Source of the DNA: Naematelia aurantialba
Taxonomy: Eukaryota > Basidiomycota > Tremellomycetes > Tremellales > Naemateliaceae
Assembly (NCBI GenBank): GCA_021527695.1
Contig: JAKFAO010000003.1
Coordinates: 1,178,001 to 1,242,000, forward strand
Reading direction: 5' to 3'
Length of the DNA: 64,000 nt
Below, piece after piece: positions 1 to 10,552 of the stretch (its first letter is position 1; each line of letters opens with the position of its first letter). The position numbers and the translations under genes were made by a program. The notes under the pieces were generated by a model. The model was given only the letters and a program-made list of their open reading frames with translations. It was not told where the DNA came from and did no database searches.

Positions 1-3000
1 CCTGAGTCTCCGGCTGATGCAGCCCAAGTCACCCCGTTGAGTAACATGATGCGCTGGGTGACGGGCTTCCACGATGTGTTCGGACTGTACGGCCGGCCCG
101 GAGGGTATATTTGGGATGAAGGGGATGTTAGGAGTTTGATGTTTGCTTATCCTCGTGGGACGGACCGAGAGGTGAGATCCGAGACTCCTTCTCTCCTCCT
201 GGTTCCTTCCCGCCTGCTCGCTCCTCGTCCGTTTATGTTCTCCTCGCCTTCTTCTGCATTTTCTCCTTCTCCTCTCCTCTCCTTCTCCTTCTCCTTCTCC
301 TTCTCCTTCTCCTTCTCCTTCTCCTTCTCCTTCTCCTCCTTCTCCTTCTCCTTCTGCTCCTTCCTCTCTCTGTTTTCTCCCTGGACCCGCTCTACCACCT
401 GCTCCGCCAGCTGACCAAATCAGAACCTCTTCCTCACGCTGGACGAGGCAATGTCCTCCGACTTCCGAGCGAACCAGCTCGCCGTCATCCGCTCACAATA
501 CACCAACCTCATGCAGCAAAAGCAGACGGCCGTGCCCGACGAGGCATATCTCCCTGATGGCGAAGACGTCCCGACCCCTCGACTCGACGCGTACCGCCTC
601 CCGCCTCTGCCATTCGCCTCCAGCTCTCCCCAGGCATCCGAGCAATCCGGTCCGCGTTCTCTCACCCCAATCACCGAGCAGAGCATCGATATTGGCGATC
701 CCTCGAGGCAGAACAGCACGCGCACCCAGAAATCCAGCTTCTGGGTCGAACGTGCTGGCAGTGGCAGTGGCAGTGGCGGTGGTGGCGGCCACCAGGCGCA
801 GAAACAAAGTAGCGGCGGATCCCTTCGCCTCGCGACGATCGCGGACGACGGAGGCGAGCCGTTTGGCCAATTCACGGATGAGCCGCAGCATGAATCGACA
901 GTGACGACACCAGGGTCAATATCGGCGTCAACAAATGAGACAAAGCACACGGCGTCGTCAATGTGGTCTCAGCCTTCGGCACAGACAGCGATGCCAGATC
1001 CAGAGCATCAGGTAAATCGTCCTGGAGCGATCATACCGGAGCCTCAATCTCGGTCACCCTCACAGCCTTACGGTGGCGGCCAATCCGCGGTGTCGTTTGG
1101 GAGTAGGCATCAGTCGCCTGTACCTTTGAGTGCTTCGCCGGCGGTCTACCCCCATACGGACAATCAGCAAACATCATTTATTTCGAGTACAGGGGAACCA
1201 GCAGCTGCCCAGCAGCGATCCCCACCTACTCAGTCGTCGCCACCTGCCCAGAGCGCCGTCTCGAGACAGCCGCAAACTCTGCCAGAGGTCGTGGTTTTGT
1301 CTGGTAGTCGCGTGCAACGAGAGCCTCAGAGTCAGCCAACTACATCCCGACCCATCGACGAAAATGACTCTGGCACAGCCTATTCTTCGGTCACGCCTGT
1401 ACAACCTGCGCCTGTCGAAGCACCTTCTCCCGCTTCGCCTCCACCAGTCGAACCACTTGTGCTTGCGCCACCGGTCAGTCCGCCCGCGGGTGGTCCCCGA
1501 GGGGTGCTGTCACCTACTCCACGTCGGGTTTCGACCGGCGAGGCGGCTAGCCCTGCTCAAGGTGCACTGCACGAAGAGCCCGCAGCTATGTACCTGATGA
1601 ACATGGTGGAAGACGACGAGCCACGGATCGCAGATACCTTGGCCTCCCGTGCCCGTCTGGCGGATGCCACTGACATCAACGGCGACGGTGTCAAGCCCTC
1701 TGAGAGCCTGGGACGTAAACCTTCTGGAGCGCGTGCACCCCCGCCGAAGAAAAGTTCCTCTGGATCACGCCACCTTGAAGCGATCAGCGACGAACCCCAG
1801 CCTCAACCTGAACCCCACCTGCCAGCGTCCAGCACGCAGACAGATCTGGGAGAAGACGCAACGGCATTCATGGCTTATGCCGAGCAGCCCAGTCCGGCCA
1901 AGCCGGTTGCCCGAGAAGTACAGCCACTGTCGCCCCCTGAGCCTATCAAGGAGGAAGAGATGCGATCCTCATTTGCGCCTTCTCGGGCTGCTGCTGAGCG
2001 CCGAGCCAAGGCTGAGCAATTCATTGCCGAGCAGCAGAATGCGAGGAACGTGCCTGGAGGCGGAAAGCGGACCGGCGGGACTCAGACGTGGAGTGGAAGC
2101 GAGGACGAGGACGAGGACGATTCGCCAGTACAGCAACGGGCACGACCGATCGCCGCGACCCAAGCGTCGTCCGAGCCTCCTATCCAGAGAGCCATGTCAC
2201 AGACCCGTGCTCTCCCTCCTGTGCCTCGGCCGTCCAATGGCTACGACTCTCGACAGTCCCAGTTACAGTCCTACATGGTGCCGCCTCAGTCTGCTGAGCG
2301 ATCTCGTTCCCGAAGTCCCGCTGCTCCGGCAATGGTGCCCGGAACGGCACAACGGCAGCTGCCGCAACAGCCTCAGCAGCAGCAGCAGCAGCCGCCTCCT
2401 CCTGCCGCGCGACAGACCGTGTGGAACGCCAACTTTGCAGCGGAACATGGGATGCCGGAATCCAGGTCAGGCAAGTTTGTCGAACTGGACGAACCGGCGC
2501 ACTTGACCGCAGCGTTCGCGCCACATGGGTTATTGCAAGCTGGCATCCAGGACAAAGAGGACCGATCGGCCAAGAAACAAGAAGAGCTGGCGAGGGAAAT
2601 GGGCAGTAGCCTGATCAACGTTCCTGCGAAACCGCCGCCTCCGCAGACGGGCTTGTTGGGCGCCGTGACGCAGCATGAACGGGACAGGAAGAATGCGGGA
2701 GGTATAGGTGCGACACTTACTGATCGCGAGCGAGAGAAGCGCCTGGCCGTGAGTTGTCTGTTCTACGTCGTGTTGGCGGTGTATCCGTGATGGGTCATCA
2801 GTGTTGGTGCTCTGGTGGTGCAAGTGTTCTGGTTGTTCTGGGTGCTGCAAGTGCTCTGGGTGCTCTGTGTTAGGAAAAGAACGATTCAAAGCTGACTGAT
2901 CCCGGTAGGAGGAGAGGCAGCGCGATGTAGAAAAGATGCAGCGGCAGCAGATGGAGCACATGAGGCAATTTGGCGATCCGAACATGATGGGCATGTATGG

Positions 3001-3764
3001 GCAGCAGCAATACGCTCCCTATGGGATGATGGGTATGCCTCCGCCGATGTCTTATGTGAGTTGGAGTCTCTTTCTCCTCTCTCTCCTGGGTGTCTGCGAC
3101 CTGGAGCCTGTTTTCTCTGGCCGTCCACTGAGCATATATTCCTGTCGCCTATAATCCAAACTAATCCGAGCAGCCATATCAGGGATCATACAATCCGTAT
3201 GCGCAGCAACACGCCATGATGGCAGCCCAAATGGCGTACCAGCAAGCCATGATGGCCATGTCGCAGTCTCCGCCGCCGCCTCCAACGCAGGGGCACGATG
3301 ACCGTGCCCATTCTCCGGGTGGTTCGGCGAGCCCGGCACCATCTTTGCCGCCGTTTGGGGGGACAGGTAGCCCAGCGCCATCTCAGTTCGCCATGGGCAT
3401 GGGCATGGGTATGGGCGGGTCGTCACCTTCGCCATATGCAGGCCCCGGAGGATTCGGGTACGGCTTCCCGTCTCCTGTACCGGGAATGCCGGGCATGCCA
3501 TCGTTGCCGTCGATGCCTGCCATGTCCGGCATGTCTGCGATGCCTCCCTATGGGATGTGGGGATCGCCAGCACCGCCGCAGCAACAGCCACAGCCACAGA
3601 GTCCGTGGATGTACCCTGGTCCTGGGGCCAGCAACGCGGGGCCAAACGCGAATGGGAACATGAGCTCGTTTGTCTCCACCCCCGCAGGAGAGGAGATGCC
3701 AAGTCGGTTGCAGAGCATGAACCTGGGCGACCAAGACCCTCAGCAGTACCGGAGGGCGAGTTGA
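1..3764 (+). CDS. Pro/Gln/Met-rich protein, 5' end outside window
   Basis: This is the 3' part of a gene that starts upstream. Exons are <1-171, 424-2748, 2909-3055 and 3174-3764, and the reading frame stays open and in phase across all three introns. The visible part is 1077 residues. The first ~70 residues (PESPADAAQV... then NLFLTLDEAMSSDF) look folded and charged. The rest is low complexity: Ser/Pro-rich, a poly-Q patch near 2370-2395, a charged segment with EDEDEDD, and a Met/Pro/Gln-rich end (MGMGMGM, QQHAMMAAQMAYQQAMMAM). The ATG at 451 could be read as a start, but the upstream exon joins it in frame at a good acceptor, so I treat 451 as internal. I do not recognise the family. The prion-like tail suggests a cytoplasmic scaffold or RNP-associated role, which is only an inference. 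Confidence 0.75.
262..358 (+). repeat. CTTCTC hexanucleotide microsatellite in intron
   Basis: Repeated CTTCTC/TTCTCC units, almost pure pyrimidine. They lie in the intron at 172-423 of the first gene, upstream of its CTGAC branch site and CAG acceptor. They extend the polypyrimidine tract far beyond normal length. Confidence 0.9.
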
Positions 3765-4707
3765 CCCTGTTGGTCGTGACGGAGGCGGGCCGGGTAGAAC
3801 AAGAGTAGCCGTCGCTTTCCGACAGACAGGCGGGATACTGCGGCGGGAGCAAGAGCAGAGCAAGAGCAGAGCAAGACAAGAAAAGACAAACAAGACAAGA
3901 TCAAGGATGGAGACAAGATGTTACGTGGCCGGACATGGTATGTGTACGGGTAGTTTTGATGTGTGGCAAGGACAGGAACACGATTGTTGCAAGTGACGAG
4001 CGAGGAATCTAGGCGGATGGACAGTGAAGAGGCACGAGTAGTCATGCACGCTATAATGATTTCGCTGGTCGCGTTAGACTTCGACGTATGAAAATGGCCT
4101 CTGCTTGCTTTCACGCTAGACGCCTTGATTTGGATTTGGCACGACACCTGATCCGACAGGGATCCTTGTAGCGAGAGGGGGAGGGTAGTTGCATGCTGTG
4201 GGCGTTGTGAGTTGAGATGGTACGGCTGTACGAGTGGGACCGTTGTGTGGACTCTTGGATGCTCCAAGTTCTTGGGATCCTTGTTTCCAAACCTGCGAGA
4301 TGCTGTATTTCCAGGCCTCGGTCATTCCAGGACTCAGTCAGCCAGCAGCTATACAGCCGTTGCACTGGTCCTGGCGGGACAACCGTGCTCGTCCTGACAC
4401 TCGTCCCGCCTCTGACACACGCGGTGACTCGAGTCGGCGACTCGATATTCGTGATCGGTAATCATGCAATGAATCGGCAAGCGACCAGAGTATACAAACT
4501 CTCTACCCCGCTGCGTCTTCCAAGTCTCCCTTGTCCTCTCCCGCCTCTCTGTCCCTACCTGTCTGCCTCTCTGTCCCTCCGTCTCCGTCTCCGCCTCCGC
4601 CTCCGCCTCCGAGGCTGGTCCAGACGCCACGCCGCCCGCTCCATGTACTGGAATTGGAAACTACCGCCACCTGGCCGGAACCGCCTCCTCAACCCAGCCT
4701 CAGCCGC
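3765..4707. other. Convergent intergenic region
   Basis: This lies between the stop of the P/Q/M-rich gene (+) and the stop of RPL27 (-). It holds the two 3' UTRs, including a short A-rich AAGACAAGA-type stretch near 3880-3900. A CCGCCT/CCGTCT microsatellite sits at about 4565-4612. No coding potential could be supported. Confidence 0.6.
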
Positions 4708-6133
4708 TTAGAACCTCAGCTTGGAGAAGACTAGAGACTGTCAGCTGCGTGTTCCGTGCCGCGGAGCGATGAAGACCGGGGACGGCCAGGAGCAACCGTG
4801 AGATAACGGGGCCAGGGCGATAGGAGACGCGGGGTACAAGAGAAACGCGGGATACAGGAGAACGGAGAGAGTTGACGACATTCGCGCTCGTGAACGGGGT
4901 AGATGGCACAGCCGCAAGGAGGGAGGGAGGAATCAACTTCACACTCACACCAACGGTTGTGGCCGGCCGCGTACCGCTCCTCGAGAGCCTTCTTGATGGC
5001 CTTCTTGGCGTCTTCACGCTGCGTCGGCTCTTTGAAGGTCTCGCCCGAGACGGAACCCTTAAGGGTCTCGAGTTCGAGCACGTATCGGGTGGGCTGGGGA
5101 TGGCGTCAGCAGGGCAAGCGGCGGCGTGGGACGAGGGTGATGCGTGGGCCGGCGATTCCGCATATGAGCAAAGGCGGGGGACGTGCACAGGTATGGAGGC
5201 TAGAAGGAATGGATTGGAAGGCGGGTTGGGAGTGACGCTTGGGTGTGACGGATATAGCGGCAACACTTCAGGAGACGGGTGGACAGAGGTGTGAACAGAG
5301 AATGTCGGGATTCCTGGACGCAGCCAACTCACGAGAAGGTGGGCGTAGTTGACAACCTTGATGAAAGGCTTGACCTTGGAGCGCTTTGCGACCTTCTTCT
5401 TGCCCATCGACTTGGTGACTTTCAGGGGGTACCTGCTGGGGTCAGTGATTGCAAGGCAGCACATGCAAGTCTAGGAGAGAGGGACATGGGGGACTTGAAG
5501 ACGACGGTCCGGCTACATGGTTGCAACGACGTCTGCTGAACGACTCGCTCCGAGGTAGTTTAACAGCTCGTGGCGAGGGATAGGAAGGGATCGACGACAA
5601 ACGAGCAACAACCAGACATAGAAAAACCCAAAACTCACCTCTCAATGCCAGCAACGATGGCGTGGGGGTACGGCCGCTCCTTGGTCCCCTCATCTCGCTG
5701 TTGGATGACCACGACCTTCTTGCCTGCCTGACGACCTGAGAGGACGACGGCGACTTTTCCGGGCTTGTAGACTGTAGAATGGTCAGATAGCGTCCCCCAC
5801 CACCTAGAATCGCGACTGAGGACACGTCTGCCGTCCCAGTCCAGTCCCGATCACTCTGAATGTTCCCTAGTCCGCCCAGGCCTGTACACGACACCGCTCC
5901 TCGCAGTCAACGGCGACGGCACGGTTGCCTTCCATCCCGCCACAGTCCCAAGCCAGGCGCATCACAGCCATTCCCATATTCTGATTCCTCTTATGCGACT
6001 CTAGCAGACTGCATACAGCACGTCCCATCTCTTGCAGACTGCACGCAGCACGTCCCATCCCATCGACACAGCTCAAACCCCGGGCACTGGCGAGACCGTG
6101 GACACAATGAACGCAAGACTCACTCTTAACCAT
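4708..6133 (-). CDS. RPL27: 60S ribosomal protein L27 (eL27)
   Basis: This is a structural protein of the large ribosomal subunit, acting in the cytosol. Five exons: 6133-6124, 5771-5639, 5432-5333, 5093-4949 and 4730-4708. They give 136 residues, the family's usual length. Diagnostic segments are the N-terminal [20 protein letters not shown] (a KOW-type fold), [20 protein letters not shown], the basic [20 protein letters not shown], and the C-terminal AAGHNRWFFSKLRF, which matches the invariant WFFxKLRF end. The first exon is only 10 nt (ATG plus seven bases), which is common in fungal ribosomal protein genes. All introns are GT-AG and in phase. The 5' end faces a divergent membrane-protein gene. 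Confidence 0.97.
6004..6063. repeat. 30-bp tandem duplication in RPL27 intron 1
   Basis: Two adjacent copies of about 30 bp, each containing GCAGACTGCA and CAGCACGTCCCATC, differing at a few positions. They lie within the 352-nt first intron of RPL27. Confidence 0.85.
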
Positions 6134-6736
6134 CTACGCGGCGGGATCAGCAAACAGCTGGGAGCAGAATGGCACCTGGACTCACTTTGATACCTGGACA
6201 GTCAGAAAGGAAAGACAAACGAAAGCCAAGTCGAGAGAAACCTTCAAAAGCGTCGAGCGAAGCTGGCGGCGGAGAGAAAACCGCCAATGTCGAGTGAGTC
6301 CAGCGGAGTTTCTCGGCGTTTGGTGGATTCCCTAGGTTGCCGGTAGGCGCGCACGTATTCATAGGCGCGCACGTATTCATAGGCGCGCTCTGTTGTTTGA
6401 GACCCTGCAACGCCACGTGTTTCTGAATTCTTCACACGCGTCTGCGAGACGGATTCGGATACTGGCTCGTACTATCTTCTCATACTAAAAGTCGCTCGGC
6501 CAAGTCTTTTGAGGCGTTGTATCTCTTGGCTCTCTGCGAAGCCGAGGCTCCAGCAGCTCTGGCGTCGCAGCGGAGCGTCACTATCTCTATAGAAACATCT
6601 CTAAGCATCCACATTTCCCGCTTGACCGCTCCCTACATCTTCCCACATACGCCCACAGCCCAAAATTCATCTGACACCACTGCATTTGCCCAGCCTGCCA
6701 CGCTAGCATTGCATCACCCACTCACGCCTTGTCGCA
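6134..6736. promoter_or_regulatory. Shared promoter region RPL27 / membrane protein
   Basis: 603 bp between two divergent start codons. It contains 2.4 tandem copies of an 18-bp unit (AGGCGCGCACGTATTCAT) at 6345-6390. Just after these, at about 6412-6420, is a perfect CACGTG palindrome, an E-box type site bound in fungi by bHLH factors. The promoter role is inferred from the divergent arrangement. Confidence 0.6.
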
Positions 6737-7761
6737 ATGTCGCAGGACGAGCCCGGAACATCCCATCATCGGCCGTCCATGGGCCGCTCGCCATCCTTCA
6801 ACTCACTGGAGAATGGCGGCCCATCAGACCCCATCGTAGATATCTCCCCAACAAAGTACCCAGCAGGAGCGGGGCTCGCCGCGGCGTCAACAGCATCAGC
6901 GAGCACCATGGGAGGCGTGAGCTTCAAGTCGGTTGGAAGAGCTATTGGATCGAGAGTCATGAGAGGCGCCAAGCGCGGTAATCTGCCGTTCCTTATCGTC
7001 TTTCTCAGGTACGTTTCAGGCCGTGTGCTCGAGAGATCGCTGACGACGTGATTCTCTACATTCGATGGACCCTCATGTGCCGTTTTAACCCTCTTTCCCG
7101 TGTGTCCGCTCTACCCACCTTCTGCTATCCACATCACACTCGGCTCCTACAACTCACCAATCCTACGATATCCGCTATCGACTTGCCCGCGAATTCCTCA
7201 TCACAGCGCCCTGGTCATCTTCTTCTCCGCTCTCGCAGGGATCGGCTACGTCGATGTCGACGCCGACTCCTTCGCTTCTCCCTCCTCTAGCCTCTCCCCA
7301 GAGGCTGTCGAAGCTGCCGCTTTGGCAGCGGTCGAGTTTCAGCCTGGCTCACCGGTATTTGATCCGTCCGAGGATCAGATCGAGCTGGCACGGAGAAAGA
7401 AGATTGAGGAGCAGCGCGAGCTCGAGAGGCAGTGGCAGAAGAAGAAGCGGCCCAAGGATGTGAGTGTCTGTCGTTCTCCTTTGGTCAACATACCGCTACA
7501 GCGGCTCCCTTTCACTTCTGTGTTTATCAATAAGAGGCACACATTCCCGTTTTTGCTTGACTGGAGGTAGACACCCGGACGACGTTGATGCTGATCTGGC
7601 AGGGGGCGTGGATGCAGCTGCAGCGTGATGACAAAGCGGTGCGACGAGTTGCCGCCAAGTCGACGGACACGACCGAAACTACGAACGAGAAGCGCAGTCT
7701 CCCACTTCTGGAGCGTGAAGCTAGTCCAGAGGCAGCTGTAGAGGCAGAGAAGCTCGACTAG
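6737..7761 (+). CDS. Single-pass membrane protein, unknown family
   Basis: Three exons (6737-7008, 7207-7459, 7603-7761) give 227 residues. The first splice joins NLPFLIVFL to SALVIFFSALAGIGYVD, which creates one clean transmembrane helix at about residues 84-108. This supports the chosen acceptor at 7206 over the downstream CAG at 7238, which breaks the frame. The N-terminal ~80 residues are Ser/Gly-rich, with basic residues just before the helix (GRAIGSRVMRGAKRGN). After the helix comes a Ser/Ala-rich acidic linker, then a charged, probably helical stretch (IELARRKKIEEQRELERQWQ, then KKKRPKDGAWMQLQRDDKAV). By the positive-inside rule the N terminus should be cytosolic. I do not recognise a family. 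Confidence 0.8.
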
Positions 7762-8126
7762 GGAAGGAGTCTTTACGATTTGGGACGATGGTTGGAATTG
7801 CACGGTACTCTAGTACTCTATGCTTGGATATGCTAGACCCAGGACTTATGCTTGCATGTATGCTTGTGAGACGCAGCGCTGTGCTTGGGATGGAGGGGAC
7901 ATTGTCGACGACGATCACCTCGAGTCAAGACGGGCGTCGCACGTGGCTGAAGCCAGCCGATAATTCAGGACGCGCATTGGCTCTGGGCTCACTTTTTCCG
8001 TCCTCTCCTCTCTCTGTCTCTCTCTCCATATATATATATATATATCCCTCCCTATCTCTCTCTCCCTCCCTCCCTTACCCCCCTCTCCCCCCCTCTCTCT
8101 AGACGCAAGACGACGTCAGAGACTGA
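7762..8126 (+). promoter_or_regulatory. CT-rich / TA-repeat core promoter of the desaturase gene
   Basis: 365 bp between tandem genes. At about 8000-8100 an uninterrupted CT-rich track is broken by a (TA)n run of 16-17 bp near 8030-8046, which can serve as a TATA element about 80-95 bp before the ATG. CT tracts before start codons are typical of highly expressed fungal genes. The function is inferred. Confidence 0.55.
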
Positions 8127-10044
8127 ATGTCGTCCCTTTCCTCTGCGCAGCAGCTGTTCTCCCACACCAAGCCACAAGTCCGGCGGCGAGACACCGTCCA
8201 GTCGACAACGTCGACGCAGAGCCTCAGCTCGTCTCTCGCCATCTCTTCTGCGTCGGCGTCTGAGGAGGACACGGCGAGCGAGGATAGCAAGGCAGATTTC
8301 GAGGTGGGAGATGACGGCAAGGCGGATGTCGAGATAGGAGACGACAGCAAGGCAGAGGTAGAGGTGGAGGAGGACCCGTTTCCTGATTTTTTGTGGATGA
8401 CGACCGAGGAGCCGCATCGGTCTAGGCGGATCGCTATTATGAAGGCGCATCCCGAGGTGAGTACTGCGGAATGGCCAACGGGCGAGTATGATGGAGTTTG
8501 TACGGCGTTGGTGAACGAGGCGGAGAATTCAGGCGAGGATGTGAATGAGGACGAGAACGAGGACTATGTCTCCGTGAATCGCTCCGAGACAGCACCTACC
8601 TGACTGAGGTCGTGCTACTGGAACTGTGCTGCTAGTCGAGACATGGACACTCGAGGCTGACTCGCGACTCGCACAGGTCCGACGACTTATGGGTCCCACC
8701 CGCCTCACAGCGATCATCGCGCTCTCCGTCCTCTGCCTACAACTCACCATCGCCATCCTCCTCCGCTCGTCCCGCCCGTTCTCCCTCCCATTCGTGCTCA
8801 CAGCCTACATTATCGGCGGCACAGCCAACCAGAACATCTTTCTCGCCATCCACGAGATCACACACAACCTCGCCTTCAAGAGCATCAAGGCGAACAAAAT
8901 ACTGGCAATCACTGTGAATCTGGCGATTGGCGTGCCGTACGCCATGGCGTTCAAGGGATACCATATTGAGCATCACAAGTTTTTAGGCGAGGACGGGATC
9001 GATACGGATTTGCCTAGTAGGCTCGAGGCGATGGTGCTGAACAACGTCGCGGGCAAGACGTTCTTTGCGTGAGTGCTCTCTTCCACAAAGCGGTCCTACG
9101 TGTATACGTGGATACGTCTGCATCTGTATCTACACTCGGTACCCCATCCCGCCTCGACGCACACTACTCTCGAGTGCCAACCCGCTGACTCTTCTTCAGC
9201 ACCTTCCAACTCCTCTTCTATGCCATTCGGCCAGGCTTCATCCGCTCGCAGACTCCCACCAAATGGCACGCGTTGAACCTCATCGCCGTGCTCGTGTCTG
9301 ACGCGATCCTGGTCCACTTGTTCGGCTGGCGCCCGCTCGTGTACCTCATCATGTCGTCCTTCTTTGCTGGTTCGCTCCACCCGTGTGCAGCGCACTTTAT
9401 CGCAGAACACTACCTCATGGATGGACCGCTGGCGGTCGGCGATGGGGATGTCAAGGGGCTGGCGCAGGAGACGACGAGTTATTATGGCTGGTTGAATGTT
9501 TTGTGTTATAATGTAAGCTTACTTCTCGCCTCTTCTTTACTTCATTCTTCTCGCCCACTCGCCAGAGAGCGCTGACACCACGCAGGTAGGCTACCACAAC
9601 GAGCACCACGACTTTCCCTCTGTCCCATGGACGCGGCTGCCCGCTCTGCGCGCCCTCGCAAGAGAGTTCTACGACCCTCTCCCATCGCACGCCTCGTGGC
9701 CGTACGTCACGTGGAAATTCATCACGGACCCAAGCGTCGGCATGTGGTGTCGCGCCAAGCGGGTCGGGCGTGGCGAGAAGCTCGAGCCGATGGTCTGGGT
9801 CGCCAAATGCACGGACAGCCAGGGTCAGGGTCTGCAGCCGGACTCCACTGAAACTACTCTGAGCGCCGACAGCGAGTACTCGTATGTCCTGAAGACCAAG
9901 GTGGATAAGGCGGTTGTGGAGGATGAGGTAGATGAGGAGGAAGCCACGGAGAGGGGGTATGCGAGTGACCGCGACAGTGGGGTCGCGGCACGGCGTGGCG
10001 GTGCAGTGGGGAAGAAGGGCAGGGGCGATGCGAAAGTACTCTAG
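8127..10044 (+). CDS. DES1: Sphingolipid delta-4 desaturase (dihydroceramide desaturase)
   Basis: This ER membrane di-iron enzyme introduces the delta-4 double bond into dihydroceramide or sphinganine, on the route to glucosylceramide. Exons are 8127-8456, 8677-9068, 9200-9512 and 9586-10044, giving 497 residues. The N-terminal lipid-desaturase signature (FLWMTTEEPHRSRRIAIMKA) is followed by paired membrane segments. All three histidine boxes are present: HEITHN, HIEHHKF and GYHNEHHDFPSVPW. Unusual points are an acidic N-terminal extension with three imperfect 11-residue repeats (SKADFEVGDDG-like) and a ~75-residue charged C-terminal extension rich in E/D and G/R. Core family members are about 320-420 residues long. 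Both extensions stay in frame with the conserved core. Confidence 0.95.
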
Positions 10045-10552
10045 ACCCAAGGCGGGCACCTCGGCAGGTTTGCCTAGATCTGGTATCAGGCATGACGGAA
10101 CGGCGAGGATGGCGGTGGATGGGACGCCAATAGATGCCAATTGTACAAGTCACCTCTGCATGAACCATACCCTCGATCGTAGAGCACGCCCTCAAACTAG
10201 GAAACGTATCCTCCATCTCGGACCGGCCCCGATCTTGAAGCCATATCTTGATCCCAAGATATCTCAGATATCTCAGACAACTAGACGGCAATGACAATGC
10301 ATGATGTGAGATGTGAGATGCGACACGTGGTACAGGCCAACAGGCCTAGCCGGGACGTGCGAGATGTGCCGAAGACCAGCTGTTGCCTGTCATGACGAAC
10401 GAAGGTACTCCGTCTTCCCATCACCGTCCTCTACCCCGATTCCCGCGGTCCAGTCTACGCTACCTGTCCCTTCCCAACCGTCACTCCGTCATTACCGCCA
10501 CTCCTGCCACTCTGTCACTCTGTCACTCCGCCACTCCGTCACTCCAGTATTC
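10045..10552. other. Convergent intergenic region
   Basis: This lies between the desaturase stop (+) and the PPR-protein stop (-). It shows short tandem motifs: repeated AGATATCTC near 10255-10280 and repeated GTCACTC/CACTCCG runs at 10495-10550. Nothing coding is supported. Confidence 0.5.

Noticed and set aside
5772..6123. Possible C/D snoRNA in RPL27 intron 1 (GTGATGC box-C-like)
   Set aside because: No CTGA at a suitable distance (nearest ~190 nt away, at the branch site) and no recognisable rRNA complementarity.
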